From Pseudomicrostroma phylloplanum (taxonomy: Eukaryota; Basidiomycota; Exobasidiomycetes; Microstromatales), in the NCBI GenBank assembly GCA_039545275.1, contig BCHS01000010.1:434001-498000 (forward strand): DNA of 64,000 nucleotides, given 5' to 3'. The notes under the pieces are model-generated. The model saw only the letters and a program-made list of their open reading frames with translations. It did not search any database and was not told the DNA's origin. Shown one piece after another: positions 19,269 through 30,800 of this stretch. Numbering within the stretch: the first letter of the stretch is position 1; each line of letters begins with the position of its first letter. Made by a program: the position numbers and the translations under genes.

Positions 19269-21305
19269 ATGCCGACAGCAACCTCGTCTCAGAGTGTTCC
19301 TAGCAATGGGACAACCGCAGCCTCGACCGGTCAGCCTCACATTCGAGCAACAAAGAAGGCCAAGCGCTCCCACCCTGCTGCCTCGTCATCGTCCGCCTTT
19401 GCATCGACCTCCAGCCTCTCCCTCTCCCATCCTCATCCGCTGAACGTCAAGCCGGCAGGCAATGCCCTACTCGCATCGGGACCTCCCACTAGGCACCTCA
19501 CATTAGGCTCTCTATCGATATTGTCAGACGATCTCATCACCCATATCATCACAGCTTACAGCTCCATCTTGACACACGAGGACTTGTGCGCCCTCTCTGC
19601 CGTGAACTCTGCCTGGAGAGCATTCGCAAATCAAGAAGGAGCATGGAGGAACTCATTCATCGATAAACATGGTGGGAACATCAGGCCGGAGGTTGGATGG
19701 AGAGGTAGCTGGAAGATGACGTGTCTGGCCCACCTCGCAGAGCAGCAAGGAAGGTTTCTCCCTTCGTCCTCTAGGCTCGCTCCTATCAGGCCGAGCAACC
19801 CGTTCTACTCGGACTCGCTCTACCTTCCTCACCGTCTATCGCTACTCCCTCTATCCAAGTATCATCCCACAGGGACAGCAGGCAGCAATCCGTCCACGGC
19901 AATTCCTCGCATACCCGCCTCGAGTTCCCTCGCCGACTTCCATGCTCAATACCCAGCTTTAAACAAGCCGGTGATCATCGAGGCCCCCAAAGAGGGCTCA
20001 GTAGCGGGCTTGGGTATGAGCATAGAAGGATTGCAGGACACGTACGGCTCTCGATATGTACGCGCCGAAGCAATTCGGACGACCGTCAGCGTCTACGCCC
20101 AATACTCTCACTGCTGCGAGAAACAACAGAGCGTCATTGCTGGGGCCGATGGGGATGAGAACAGCCCGTTGGAAGCCAAAACTCGCTACGATCCAATGAC
20201 CGTCCCAGACGAGTCCCCCTTCTACCTCTTCGACAGCGAGATCCCTTTCCAAATGGCCTCCGATGGCCTGTGGACTGTCCCGCAGCAGATCCTACAGTGT
20301 CCCTCTTCGCCCTACAGCATCCAGCGCAGCACCCAAGAGACCCCACAACGTCAGCAGGTGGAAGCAGACTTGTTTTCCCTCCTCTCCTCCTCCCGTCCAG
20401 ACTACCGCTGGCTCATCGCGGGCCCTACACGCTCCGGGTCCGGCTGGCACAAAGATCCCAATTATACCTCTGCGTGGAACACGCCTCTCTCGGGTCGCAA
20501 GCTCTGGCTCATGCTGCCACCGCACATCGCGCCCCCGGGCGTATACGTGAGCGAGGATGGAGCAGAGGTGACTGCGCCTGTGAGCCTCATCGAGTGGCTG
20601 GACGACTTCTACCTCGAAACCAAACGGCTACATGGGCCGCCCTCTTCTTCTTCTGCCCGTGGAGGAGGAGGAGGTGGGGACGGACAACTCCTCGAGGGCA
20701 TCTGCGGACCGGGGGAGACAGTCTACGTCCCCAGCGGGTGGTGGCACCTGGTGGTCAACCTCGAAGAATCCGTTGCCCTGACGCAGAACTTTGTCAGTCT
20801 GGCCGAGTTGCCAGAGGTCCTCTTCTTTATGAAGCACAAGCCTGAGCAGGTCTCGGGCTTCAAGCTTAGCAAGATGTCTTCCGACCAGGGGACAGGAGGA
20901 GATTCGAACCAACGTCAGGTGGAAGGGGAGGAAGACGAAGACGAAGATGAAGTCGAAGGGGAGCAAGACCCGAGGAGGGGCCTCTACGACGTCTTCCTCG
21001 GCAAGCTCAAGACGTATGACGAGGAGCTCGCCACGTGGGCGCTGCAGAAGCTGGCTGTGATCGAGGAGAGGGAAAAGGCCACGCTCGAGGCCGCTCGTCG
21101 TGAGCTCGAGGCAAGTGCTACCGACAGCAGCATCAAGAGAAAGCGCAAGATGGATGAGGAAGAGGGAGGGCTGACGTGGTGGGACAAGCTAAAAGCGGGC
21201 GAGAGCGGCGCCAATGGTGAGGCGGACGCCCAGGGACAGTCGGGCGGTGGGGCTGCCTTCTCGATGGGACTAGCAGAAGATGAGCTCGAGGACGTGCCAT
21301 GGTAG
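19269..21305 (+). CDS. F-box and JmjC-domain protein (JMJD6-type 2-oxoglutarate oxygenase)
   Basis: Single exon, 678 aa. A low-complexity N-terminus leads to an F-box at about 80-130 (SILSDDLITHIITAY, then LCALSAVNSAWRAFA). A JmjC/cupin domain spans about 210-520. Its iron ligands are visible as H-K-D in SGSGWHKDPNYTSAWN and the distal His in VPSGWWHLVVN. The Lys in SGRKLWLMLP is the expected 2-oxoglutarate contact. The C-terminal ~150 residues are acidic, then charged and helical. JMJD6 relatives hydroxylate lysines or demethylate arginines; the F-box suggests an SCF ubiquitin-ligase link. F-box + JmjC fusions of this kind occur in fungi and plants. It converges on XPF with only 51 bp between stop codons. 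Confidence 0.9.
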   Translation: MPTATSSQSVPSNGTTAASTGQPHIRATKKAKRSHPAASSSSAFASTSSLSLSHPHPLNVKPAGNALLASGPPTRHLTLGSLSILSDDLITHIITAYSSILTHEDLCALSAVNSAWRAFANQEGAWRNSFIDKHGGNIRPEVGWRGSWKMTCLAHLAEQQGRFLPSSSRLAPIRPSNPFYSDSLYLPHRLSLLPLSKYHPTGTAGSNPSTAIPRIPASSSLADFHAQYPALNKPVIIEAPKEGSVAGLGMSIEGLQDTYGSRYVRAEAIRTTVSVYAQYSHCCEKQQSVIAGADGDENSPLEAKTRYDPMTVPDESPFYLFDSEIPFQMASDGLWTVPQQILQCPSSPYSIQRSTQETPQRQQVEADLFSLLSSSRPDYRWLIAGPTRSGSGWHKDPNYTSAWNTPLSGRKLWLMLPPHIAPPGVYVSEDGAEVTAPVSLIEWLDDFYLETKRLHGPPSSSSARGGGGGGDGQLLEGICGPGETVYVPSGWWHLVVNLEESVALTQNFVSLAELPEVLFFMKHKPEQVSGFKLSKMSSDQGTGGDSNQRQVEGEEDEDEDEVEGEQDPRRGLYDVFLGKLKTYDEELATWALQKLAVIEEREKATLEAARRELEASATDSSIKRKRKMDEEEGGLTWWDKLKAGESGANGEADAQGQSGGGAAFSMGLAEDELEDVPW

Positions 21306-21356
21306 CGCTTGCTATTGTAACCTTGCATACCGTGATCTGTAATGCTACATTGTCTT

Positions 21357-24300
21357 CTACCTCCCCCTTCCATTCGACCCTCGAAAGTTCCTCCCACCAC
21401 GATTCCCGCCACCGCCACCACCACCACCTCTACCATTTCGCCTCCAATTACCCCTCCACCTCGAGACCTCTGGCACGCCAGTCCCCCTAACATTCTCAAC
21501 GATGAAGCTATGCAACTTCCTCCCCGCCTCAATCCCAATCAACTCTTGAATCTCCGCCAACTCCAAATCGCACAACTCCTCCAAATCCCTAACATTGTTC
21601 TGCACATACCGGTAATTCTTCGTGGTGATGCCAGGCATCATCAGTAGGATGTCCTGTGGAGTGGTATTGTATGTCCCTACGGTCTCAGAGTCGACTCCGA
21701 GCCCAGCGGCCTTGTCTGCGTCGGGCTCCTCGTAGGTGCTCTTTAGCTCGGCGAAGATGTCTGCCGTGGCTGAAGAGCTGGGGGACCAGACGATCTTCAA
21801 CCGGGGAAAAGCAATGGCGAGCATCACCAGCTTCGTCTGCGTGTCGAGCTCGTTGGGGTCCATCTTGCTCCCCACGAGCTGCTGCTTGCTCTTCGGACCA
21901 CTCTTGGCGCTTTGCACACTCTGAAGGGAGAAGGATTTGTCCTGGTCAAACTCGATGAGCAGGATCGGGTGCAGGTAGTGCAGCGTCATCCCTTCGCACT
22001 GGCTGTACAATCGGCCGTTGTTGAGCGACTGGATCAAGTCGAGGACCGACTTACGTTCCACGCACATCTCCGGACTTAGGACATAGTCTCCAATCGTGAG
22101 GGTACGCGGGATGACGATGATCCCGGCCAGGTCGAGCATGCTTGCCAATGAGGAGTTGAACTCTCGCATGTCGACGATGATCCTTGGTGGCTCTGACGTC
22201 ACGCCTCTCTGGCCACCAGCAATTCTGCTGTTGATCGTGCGCAGGAACCGGTCGTCCGCACTCTCCACTGCCGGCCGCCCATCTGCCTGCAGGGGCAGAG
22301 CCATGATGGATCTCTCTCGAATCAGCTTCTCGAAGCTCTCCTTCTCTCTCCTGATCGAGGAGAGGTATCGTTGCTCCTCAATCGACTCTGCATAGAGCAA
22401 GAAGTAGACTCGGGGATTCACACCGGCAGTGGTGCTGCGATACATCTCGATCCTGCGGACGAACGCGGGATCCGGATCGTACATCACGATGAAGCGCGGC
22501 CGCAGCTCCTGCAGAACGTAGTCATCGCTGTCTCCTCGGTAGGTCCGTACGACGACCAAGTCGTCCAGGGTGAGGATACCGAAGAAGTTGTCGAACTCTG
22601 CCGAGGATAGCTGATCTGGGATCTCCTTGACGCCAGTGATCTCAAAACCATCTTCGTCGTCAGAGTTTCTGTCGTCTAGCCCCAGGTCGTCATCGTCATC
22701 GTCTTCTACCACCAACGCTTGTGCTCGTTTCTGGAATTCTGACAGCTCCATTGCCTCCTTTTCGAACCTCTCAGCAGCCGTGGCGGTGGAGCGTGACGAG
22801 CCTGTTCCGCTCATAGCCGCACCTCTTTGTCGGCGTCGCTTGTTCGGCGGAGCCGCTCCTCTTTCCCAGATCTGTTTGCGCTTGAGAGCATCGCTTTCGA
22901 AGGACTGCCCACCATCCTTGTTCGGACTTGAGGTGGTGCTTGCAGCGGCGGAAGCAAGCCGACTAGTGTTGCTGGTCTCACTGCTGCCGCCCAATGGCGT
23001 GTCCCACGTGTGTGCCATCTGTCCGAGGGCACCCTTGTGCTTGAGGTACTCTCTGAAGAACCGCATCATCATCCTCTTCGCCGGGGCTGCCGATGGCTCT
23101 GCCTCGTCTCCGTCCGCCTGATCTGGTTCACCGATGATGGAATCGTTCATCGAGGAAAGGTACGACTGCAGTTGCGCGCGTGTGCGATCAGTGGCAGTCA
23201 TGATCAGAATCGTGTTATTGGGGGCTACTGAGGTTTCCTTGTTCTCGCTAAAGTAGATCTCCTGCTCGACTTCGTCCAAGACTTCTCGCAAGAGTTGCCA
23301 CTTTGGTTGTTCTTCAAGGTTGGGCTCGATTCCTGGCGGTAGCCAGTAAGCCCTTCCCCCTGCGCTCTTCTTGTGCGTGGACCGACCGCCAAAGGCGGCT
23401 TCCTCTTCGTCAGAGTCGATCTCGATAGGGTCATCCGTCGTCTTGGCTGCCCGCGACTGCTTTTCTCTGTCCTCTTCTTCCTGGGACATCACGTCGCCGA
23501 TATAAACCCGAGCTCTGGCTTCACGGTAGATGACATTGGCGGCATCTGTGTCCAGCCAAGGACTTCGATTGTCCTGGTTGAAGCCGCTAAGTTGCTTGCT
23601 CTGACGAGCCTGTATCAGATCGAGCATCTCTAGGAAATTGACAGCATCATAGGAGATCAGGTGGCCCAAGAGGAATCGTAATTGCTGCAAATCTTTGACC
23701 AACCGCTTCATCTTGGAGCTGAGCTGATGCATCCGGGGCTGGAGCTGTCGTTGAACAATGACGTCGAATGCTCGGAAGATTGCATTCTCCAGTGTATACT
23801 CGTCCACCTCGACTCCCGAAACAGACCGCTTCACCTCGTTCAGCGTAGCATCGAGACACTCCACGATGCTGTCTTGTATCCGCTTCATGGATCGGCTGAG
23901 CGGCTGATGGAGCTCTACCACGTCTGCCTTTCGCTCACCTAGGTCACGGATGATGGATCGATGGAAGCGAGGCCAGAGCTCGACTTTGCGGATCTGCAAT
24001 TGGCCCATGACGGTTTGCAAGGGACTGAGACCCATGGCGAAAGAGTCAGCATCGTCTGAAAATGCCTTGAGGAAGCCATCCTTGTTGATGCGACGATAGA
24101 TTCGGGCTATGAATGCTACGGATGAGGTAGGTGTCACTTCTTCAGCGTGTAGGACTACGATGCCCGTGATGAGCTCGACAGGGACCGTCTTGTTCAGCAT
24201 GTCCACATTCAGAATGCGGGATGTCACAGAGATCAGACCTCCAGAGGCGTAGATGCCCGGCCTGAGAGGACCAAGGAGGTAGAGGCGAGGGTGAAGTCAA

Positions 24301-24794
24301 GTCTGTCAGCTCTCTTACAGCAGCTCAGCCTCACCTCCTCTCGATGCCAGCCTCACTCACCTCTTCGCGGTAGGCGTATCAGCTGTGATGATACGTAGTC
24401 CCGGCTTTCTCACTCCGAGCGAAGTCAAATCCTCCGTCAAGCCCGTCTCCTCGTCGGGCCGAGCATTGACCACCAGCACCAGATTGGTGGGTGCATCATA
24501 GATCTTAAGGATACTCGCAACGATGGATCGCAGTCCCAGTCCCCGTGCAAGGATGATGAGGGCGTCCCCCTCATCGAGCGGCTCATCATTGGCAGGAACG
24601 ATCGAGCGTACAATTGTCCTGGCGAAGGGGAGGAGGTTGCTGTTCGTGCTAGCGGAGGAAGTAGAAGTAGAAGGGAGGGGCAACGCGGGAGTACCGCTGC
24701 TGCTGCCGTTGCCGGTCAGACGACTGCTGCCCTCTGCGGCTGGAGTAGCAGAGGAGCTGCCAGTACGTCTCGAGGCGCCCCTCGCGGCGGCCAT
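21357..24794 (-). CDS. RAD1: XPF/Rad1 structure-specific DNA repair endonuclease subunit
   Basis: Two exons, 24794..24361 and 24261..21357, joined across a 99-nt intron, give 1112 aa. The family is the catalytic half of the XPF-ERCC1 (Rad1-Rad10) nuclease, which cuts 5' of lesions in nucleotide excision repair and acts in crosslink repair and recombination. A degenerate SF2 helicase-like region occupies the N-terminal two thirds. The nuclease domain begins near IIVDMREFNSSLASML and holds the ERKSVLD (ERKxxxD) active site near residue 880. Tandem helix-hairpin-helix segments close the protein (MPGITTKNYRYV, ELIGIEAGRKLHSF). The tail is an extended Gly/Arg/Asn-rich run. The N-terminal exon is Ser/Thr-rich for about 55 residues before LLPFARTIVRSIV, longer than usual. 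Confidence 0.96.
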
Positions 24795-25068
24795 CTTTGT
24801 TCAGACGGCGTTGCTCGCAGGTCCTCAGCTACGAGGTAGCCGGAATGCCAAGTGTATGGTGAGGTGAGGGTAAGCGGTGAGGGAAGATCCTCAGCCACGG
24901 CCAGAGTGGAGGCAGGACGACACGCCAGACGGAAAGAGCGTGAACCAAGCGTCTACGAATTCCGCTATTGAGGGCAATTGCAAAGCAAGATGATACAAGA
25001 GAAGTGATGCGCACGTCGCATTCCCAACAAGAGTCTATTCCAAGTTCCTCCCAGTCACAACATACATC

Positions 25069-27579
25069 TCACGCAAAGTCATAGGTGCTCAACATCACCT
25101 CGGTGCCAGCGAGGGACTCGAGCCAGCTCTTGGCCTCGAGCCAGAACCACACCTTGATCATCGGGGAGAGGTCCTTCAGCTGGCCCGAGTCGGGCATGTG
25201 CAGTCCTCGTGAGGCCTCTTGTCGGCTGATCTGACGTCCCAAGCTACGCAAAATGGGCAGCGAAGACTTGAAGAGATCCATACTTGGGTCCAGCTGCCTT
25301 CCAATTCCCTCTAGCAGCAGGATACTGATCACCGTGTTCACAAAGTCGGCCTCCATCTTGACGTGGTGGTCTCTCACGGCCATCAGCACCTGACTGAGGA
25401 CATCACTGATCTTGATCTCGGCCAGACTGAAAGTCTTGCTCTTCACACTCAAGATCAGACTCGACATCTTCGTGGCAAAGCCCTCCTGGTCAATGACGAG
25501 GTCAGGAGTCCTGCATCGTTCCACCATCAGATGACCAGCCCTTTCTCCATCGAATTGCGCGACGGCAGAGAAGAGATCGAGGAAGTTGCGCCGGTTCTTG
25601 GGCGTAAGCTCGACGGTGAGACCAGCGTCGAGCAGCACAAGCTCGGGCTGGTAGCCAAGTGAGTCGAGCCGGTCCAACTCTGCCAACCAAGCCTGCTTGT
25701 TGTGCTTGAGGCCATTCAGGTTGCGTACGACATCCTCCTCTGCTTGGTCATCTGCACTCTTGGGTCCTTTCGGGCCTCCGAGAGCGTAGTCACTGTTGAA
25801 GGGTGCAATCATACGAGCCGCAAAGGCTTCAAATTGTGATGACTTGGTAGGATGATAGAACTTGATCATGATGTTTCCAGGGTGGAGATCGGCGTGAGTA
25901 AAGTTGTCGAGGAGCAGCATGTAGAGGAAAGTATCGAGACCCAAGGTGGCGATGCGGTGATCAAAACCAGCTCCTCCATTATTTAGGAAATGCTTGAGCG
26001 GCAGAGCATCCTCGTACTGCTCAATCAGGACCTCTTTGGTCGAGAAGCGAGACAGCGGTCGTGGGAAGGAGATGGGGTCGGTCCTCGTTGAGAAGTTGTC
26101 GCCAAAGCGCAGGAGATTGTTGGCTTCGTTGCGGAGATCAAGCTGACTGAACATCATGCCCGCAAAGACTTCGACCTCTTCTGGGAAGGACAACCACTCG
26201 GCTCCAGGGAAGGCGTTGATGACCTTGGCAAAGAATGTCATGATACGAATGTCCCTCTCAATCGTACGGTGAACCTTGGGGTGCAGAATCTTGATGGCGA
26301 CAGACGCAGTGGGAACTTCTAGAGCAGGACCTGCTTCCTTTTGGGCGGAGTCAGTGACCTGCACTTGCGGCGGCGGTGAGCTGCTCCTTCCAAATCTCTT
26401 CTTCTTCATGCGCTTTGCTTCGGAAGGAGGGATGACATCGGGTCGCAATTTAGCCTTGTACACTTGGGCGACTGCTCCGATACCCAGAGGCTTCTCTCCG
26501 AACTCTTCAAAGACCTCGTCGAACTTGCGACCGAAGACGCTCTCGATGACTTTCTTAGTGTATCGGAAAGAATGAGGCTTGCCGTTGGAGTGGAGCTTGC
26601 CGAGGCGTTCGCATAGGGCATCAGGGAACAAATCTTGACGAGAACCTGCCCATTGAGCGAGCTGAAGTAGACAAGAGGTACAGAACATCAGTACCGAGAA
26701 CCGTTCATTCAATACATGTGCATCCTCATTACGTTCACATTGACTCACCTTGATAAACGTTGGCCCAGCCCTCTCCATCTGCTTGACCAGGAAGCCGTAC
26801 CACCAGATTGCTCCCCACCTATCATCTTCATTCTTGGAGACATAGTCGTCTCCGTTCGATCCCTTGCGCTTCTGTGTCGTTGCAGCTCCCTTGCGTCCCA
26901 CGAAGAGCATCGGGATCGTGAGGAGAACAGGGAAGAATAGCGAAAAGAGTACGATAAAGCGCTTGGCGGTACCAATAGGCTCGAAGATGAAGTTGTGAAA
27001 GAAGCGAGCGAGGCTGTTCCATACACGAACGATCCGGTTCGGGTGTCTGGTCTCCGAGTCTTCAATCGAGGGTGCGAATTGAGATCCAGGGTTGCGGTTC
27101 TTCTCTTTCTCCTCCTCGGCTAGCAACGGTCTAAGCCTTGAAAAGATGAGGAGAGCACCGCCACCGGCTACACCAGCAGCAGCCAGGAAGAGGAGGTTGA
27201 GCTTGAAGTTAGTGGCAGAGGAGGAAGTATACGAAGGAGGGGCAGAGTCCATGTAGTCACCAATCTTGGGCTTCTTGGAGTCGACTTGGTGAACGCCCGA
27301 AGAGTCCTGACGATGCTTATCGTCTGAAGTGACACAATCGGCAGCGGTGCTGAACCTTTGCCGGCAGATAGCAACAGGGATCCGTGAAGGTGCTAGCGAG
27401 TCGTAGAGCGGCCGAAGAGAAGGAGCACGGGTATGTAGCAGGCTGGTGACGCCCATCCTGGTCACCGAAGGTGCAGTGCCCATCGATGGCCTCACAGCTA
27501 ATGGTGCGGGTAGGCAGCATTTGCCCATGCCATGTTGGCCTGCCAGCCGCAATGGCGACCTGGCAAGAGTGCCCAGCAT
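25069..27579 (-). CDS. mitochondrial UbiB-family atypical kinase (ADCK2/Cqd1-like)
   Basis: Two exons, 27579..26749 and 26661..25069, give about 807 aa. The 87-nt intron is stop-free and a multiple of three, so the unspliced frame is also open; splicing restores FIK-LAQWAGSRQDLFP. The start MLGTLARSPLRLAG looks like a mitochondrial targeting sequence; the frame runs further upstream without an ATG. A membrane helix lies near FLAAAGVAGGGALLIF. Kinase-like motifs: KxGQ-type KLAQ, nucleotide loop GIGAVAQVYKAKL, VAIK, THADLHPGN, and LLDAG (metal-binding DxG). UbiB proteins act in coenzyme Q homeostasis at the inner membrane. The Gly-to-Ala change in KxGQ and the HADLHPGN variant fit ADCK2/Cqd1 rather than Coq8. 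Substrate unknown. Confidence 0.9.
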   Translation of the reverse strand: MLGTLARSPLRLAGQHGMGKCCLPAPLAVRPSMGTAPSVTRMGVTSLLHTRAPSLRPLYDSLAPSRIPVAICRQRFSTAADCVTSDDKHRQDSSGVHQVDSKKPKIGDYMDSAPPSYTSSSATNFKLNLLFLAAAGVAGGGALLIFSRLRPLLAEEEKEKNRNPGSQFAPSIEDSETRHPNRIVRVWNSLARFFHNFIFEPIGTAKRFIVLFSLFFPVLLTIPMLFVGRKGAATTQKRKGSNGDDYVSKNEDDRWGAIWWYGFLVKQMERAGPTFIKVSQCERNEDAHVLNERFSVLMFCTSCLLQLAQWAGSRQDLFPDALCERLGKLHSNGKPHSFRYTKKVIESVFGRKFDEVFEEFGEKPLGIGAVAQVYKAKLRPDVIPPSEAKRMKKKRFGRSSSPPPQVQVTDSAQKEAGPALEVPTASVAIKILHPKVHRTIERDIRIMTFFAKVINAFPGAEWLSFPEEVEVFAGMMFSQLDLRNEANNLLRFGDNFSTRTDPISFPRPLSRFSTKEVLIEQYEDALPLKHFLNNGGAGFDHRIATLGLDTFLYMLLLDNFTHADLHPGNIMIKFYHPTKSSQFEAFAARMIAPFNSDYALGGPKGPKSADDQAEEDVVRNLNGLKHNKQAWLAELDRLDSLGYQPELVLLDAGLTVELTPKNRRNFLDLFSAVAQFDGERAGHLMVERCRTPDLVIDQEGFATKMSSLILSVKSKTFSLAEIKISDVLSQVLMAVRDHHVKMEADFVNTVISILLLEGIGRQLDPSMDLFKSSLPILRSLGRQISRQEASRGLHMPDSGQLKDLSPMIKVWFWLEAKSWLESLAGTEVMLSTYDFA

Positions 27580-27887
27580 GTGCGGAGGGAGGAGAGGGGG
27601 AAGAAGAGGGACGACGAGAGGTGACCACTGATGCCGCCGCTGAAAGGAATTGGCCTTGGCTTTGGATGGTATGGCGAGCAAGGTGGGCGAGATGATCAAG
27701 GGTGTGTGGGGGGGCGGTGTGGGACCCTTCCAGCGTGCGTGGAGGTGCACTAGGCCCAACGCTCTTTCCGCGTCGGCGTCAATGACGATGAGCCTCGACT
27801 CCTTCGCGTCTTTGGCACAGATCCTCAACCACTCAAGCTCACCCCCGTACCGTACCGCTTCCCTGGGGACCACTGGTCATCCATCTC
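27580..27887. promoter_or_regulatory. divergent promoter, ADCK2-like / acidic protein genes
   Basis: A 308-bp spacer. The ADCK2-like frame stays open across it on the minus strand but without an ATG, so I treat it as leader and promoter. A G-run (tgtgtgggggggcggtgtggg, 27702-27722) is notable. Confidence 0.5.
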
Positions 27888-30800
27888 ATGAGCGATTCGT
27901 CGTCGGTATTCGAGCTGCCCGAGGTGAATCCAAATGCCGTGGCATCGGGCTCATCACATCGCACACCGGCCCGGGTCAGATATTCGCTAGGCAATCCCGC
28001 CTCATTTTCGCCTCGCCAGTCACGGACAGCCTCCAGCAGCAATGGCTTCACACCTCGCAAGACATCCCTCTCTTCTTCCGTGTCGAAGCATCTCGGAGGC
28101 AAGACACACTCTGCTTATCAAGACTTCGATGAACAGTCGTGGCTCAATTCCTTGACATCGAACATCCACAATGCCCTGCATGGACCACCCACCACACGAG
28201 CGGAGGAAGCAGCAAGCACATCACATGTCGCATCGACGTCGACCCCCGGCGCAAAGCTGCCAGAACTCAAGGACTGGGCCCGTAAGTCACGGTCAAGCCA
28301 TCTGGAAAGAGTTAGAGCCAGTCAGCTGATGGATGAGGCTGTACAGACGGAACCCGTGTCAGAGGAGCTCAAGCCAGCCCCAGGTGCAGCCAAGAGCCCG
28401 GATGTACAGGCTCTCAATCCTGACCTCGCCGCCAAAGAGATGCTCTTACTTTCTGGCATGTTAGATGAGGGAGGTCAGCAGCAAGGCCCTCTCGACGTAG
28501 CAGATCTGCTGAAGAGAGCAAATGGCGATGAAGATGACGTCGAGAAGGAGAATCCCGTCCGCTACTCGACACAAACAGCCCCGTCTCTAGGCGGCTTTAC
28601 TCCAGCTAGCAGCCTCTTCCGGGAGGGACGCTCTTTGGAAGACATCCTGCAAGAAAGAGCCGCTATGAGTCAGCAAAGCGCTGCAGATGTCCTCGGCCAG
28701 GAAGTGCCAGAAGAGAACTCCGAAGACGAGGTTTCTCCAGGCAACGACTTGCTGGAGAAGGCCTCAGCCAGGAGCCTCATACAAGATATCACTGGGACCG
28801 CCGATAGCGAGCAACTCGGAAGCAGCGATGACGAAAGCGAAGAAGATGAGGAAGGAGACGAAGAAGATGAAGATGATGACAACGAAGACGAAGACGACGA
28901 CGATGAGGAAGAAGATGAAGAAGACGAGGAGCTCAGTGAGGAGGATGCTTCCGAGGCTGCAACTGAGGAGGCCAGCGCTAGCCTTACTTCCTCCGCGGTG
29001 GCTCCGAAGGGCCGTACTCCGACGGACGAGCCCATGCAAGCGGACGATGTCATAGAGATCGGCAGCTCTTCAGATGAAAGCGAGGGTCAAAGCGATCTCG
29101 AAGAAGAGGAAGAAGTCCTAGATCTTCCCGAAGGCGATCGACTGCGCAATGGTGAGAGCTTCGACGGCCACGAATCGGAAGAGGAAGAGGAAGAGCTGGA
29201 GGAGGAAGAGCTCGAAGATGAGGAAGAGGATGATGATGATGACGAGGATGAGGCGGAAGAGGAAGAAGAAGCAGGCATCTACGACGATGACGAAGGAGTA
29301 GAGGAGACAGAAGAGGACAGGGACAATGCCTTCGACGAGACGGGAGGGTCTGGTCCAACAGCTACCGCGGATAGCGGATTCCTTTGGGGTCGTAACGAGC
29401 ACCCAAGCGGAGTCAACGATATGGACGTCGATGCTCCAGATGCTTATCAGCCTCAGACCTCGGAACCTTCTATTCTGCCGGCCACTGCTCCAGACAGCCG
29501 ATGGTCCGACTTTCTGTACGCTGAGAACGAGGACGGCGACAGGCCAGACATAGATTTCGACGAGAGTCGAGACCGCGCCGAGGAGAAAGACGGCGAAGGT
29601 ATAGACGAGCTTGGTAACGCTGCCGAGCAGACTCCTCAAGCGACGAGCCAGGCAAGCTCTTCGATCAACGTGGATCCGCGGCTCCTCGCTCAAGCAGCCC
29701 TCGCAGGAGGTTTGCCACAAGACTTTGCAGACGCAGATCCTTCAGCAAGCTCATCTTTGGCTCCTCTACTACAGACTTCGGGTGAAGTTCATCCAGATCT
29801 CGCTTCGTCTGCCCAACAGGACGCACAAGCCAAGAGCATCTCGTTTCCTCCGTCTCACCCCTCCGAAGCCCTCTCCTTTGATCAGACCATGGCGATCAGG
29901 GCCGCAACGGGTGTTCTCACCGGCCCGGGAAGCAGCTTAGGCTCGGTAGGTGGGGGATCCGGCGAGCCGTCCAGGAGCGTGCGAAAAGCTGCGCAGGGTG
30001 AGGATGCAGATGCTGGAGTACTCCCCAACTCTGCCGAAGAGCTGATGGACTTCAAGCAAGAGTCTGACAGGCTGGCTGTGGAGCATACGCAAGGCCAGAT
30101 CCAGTCTGGCCCACCCTCAGTCGGCGCTACCGAAGGGTCTGAGGGGACCGTACAACGCAGAACAAGCTTCAGCATCGAGGGCACTCCAGACCGTGCTCAT
30201 CGCGGCCGCATCTCAGCCGCGCATACTCCTGGTCCATCAGCGGTACCCCCGTTGCTGGACACCCCTTTAGCCTCTCCGTCTGCTTCATCCTCATCTCACT
30301 CCTTCTTTGCTCCTCCCCTGCCTCGCTCGGGAGCCGCTCTGCATCTCTTCAAGCAGAGCGCCGCCAATCGTGCAGCTCTCTTCAGCGCTCCGGCCAGCGA
30401 GGGAGCGACGGCCGATGCAGATGATGTAGCTCAAAATCAGAAGGGCCTGCCTACTATGGACGAAGACATCGCGGCGGCGACGGGAGACTCTCACACCCTC
30501 ACATCTTTCGATGAACAGCAAGTGCTGCACTTTGACCCTACCGAGAGCTCACGGTCGCTAGTGGAGCTCAAAGAGGCTACACAGGCAGAGCCGGCCGAAT
30601 CTGCGAAGAAAGGCTTGTCCAGCTTGAAGAGCGAGCTTTCCGCAACATCTCAGCAGCACACGGTTGCCGCCTCAATTGATGACGGCCCCGAGGCCTTTGC
30701 AAGCTCCACCGATGCCGATCATCCTCCAGAGGAGCAAGTCAGCAGTGCAGAGCGCACGCAGCCGGCTCCTGAGGCTGAGACTATGGTCTCAGAAGCTCCT

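Noticed and set aside
20890..20925. tRNA T-arm-like GATTCGAACC
   Set aside because: It is inside the F-box/JmjC coding exon and no cloverleaf can be formed around it.
28670..29358. Antisense poly-Ser/Leu ORFs opposite the acidic tracts
   Set aside because: They are mirror images of Asp/Glu codon runs, not genes.
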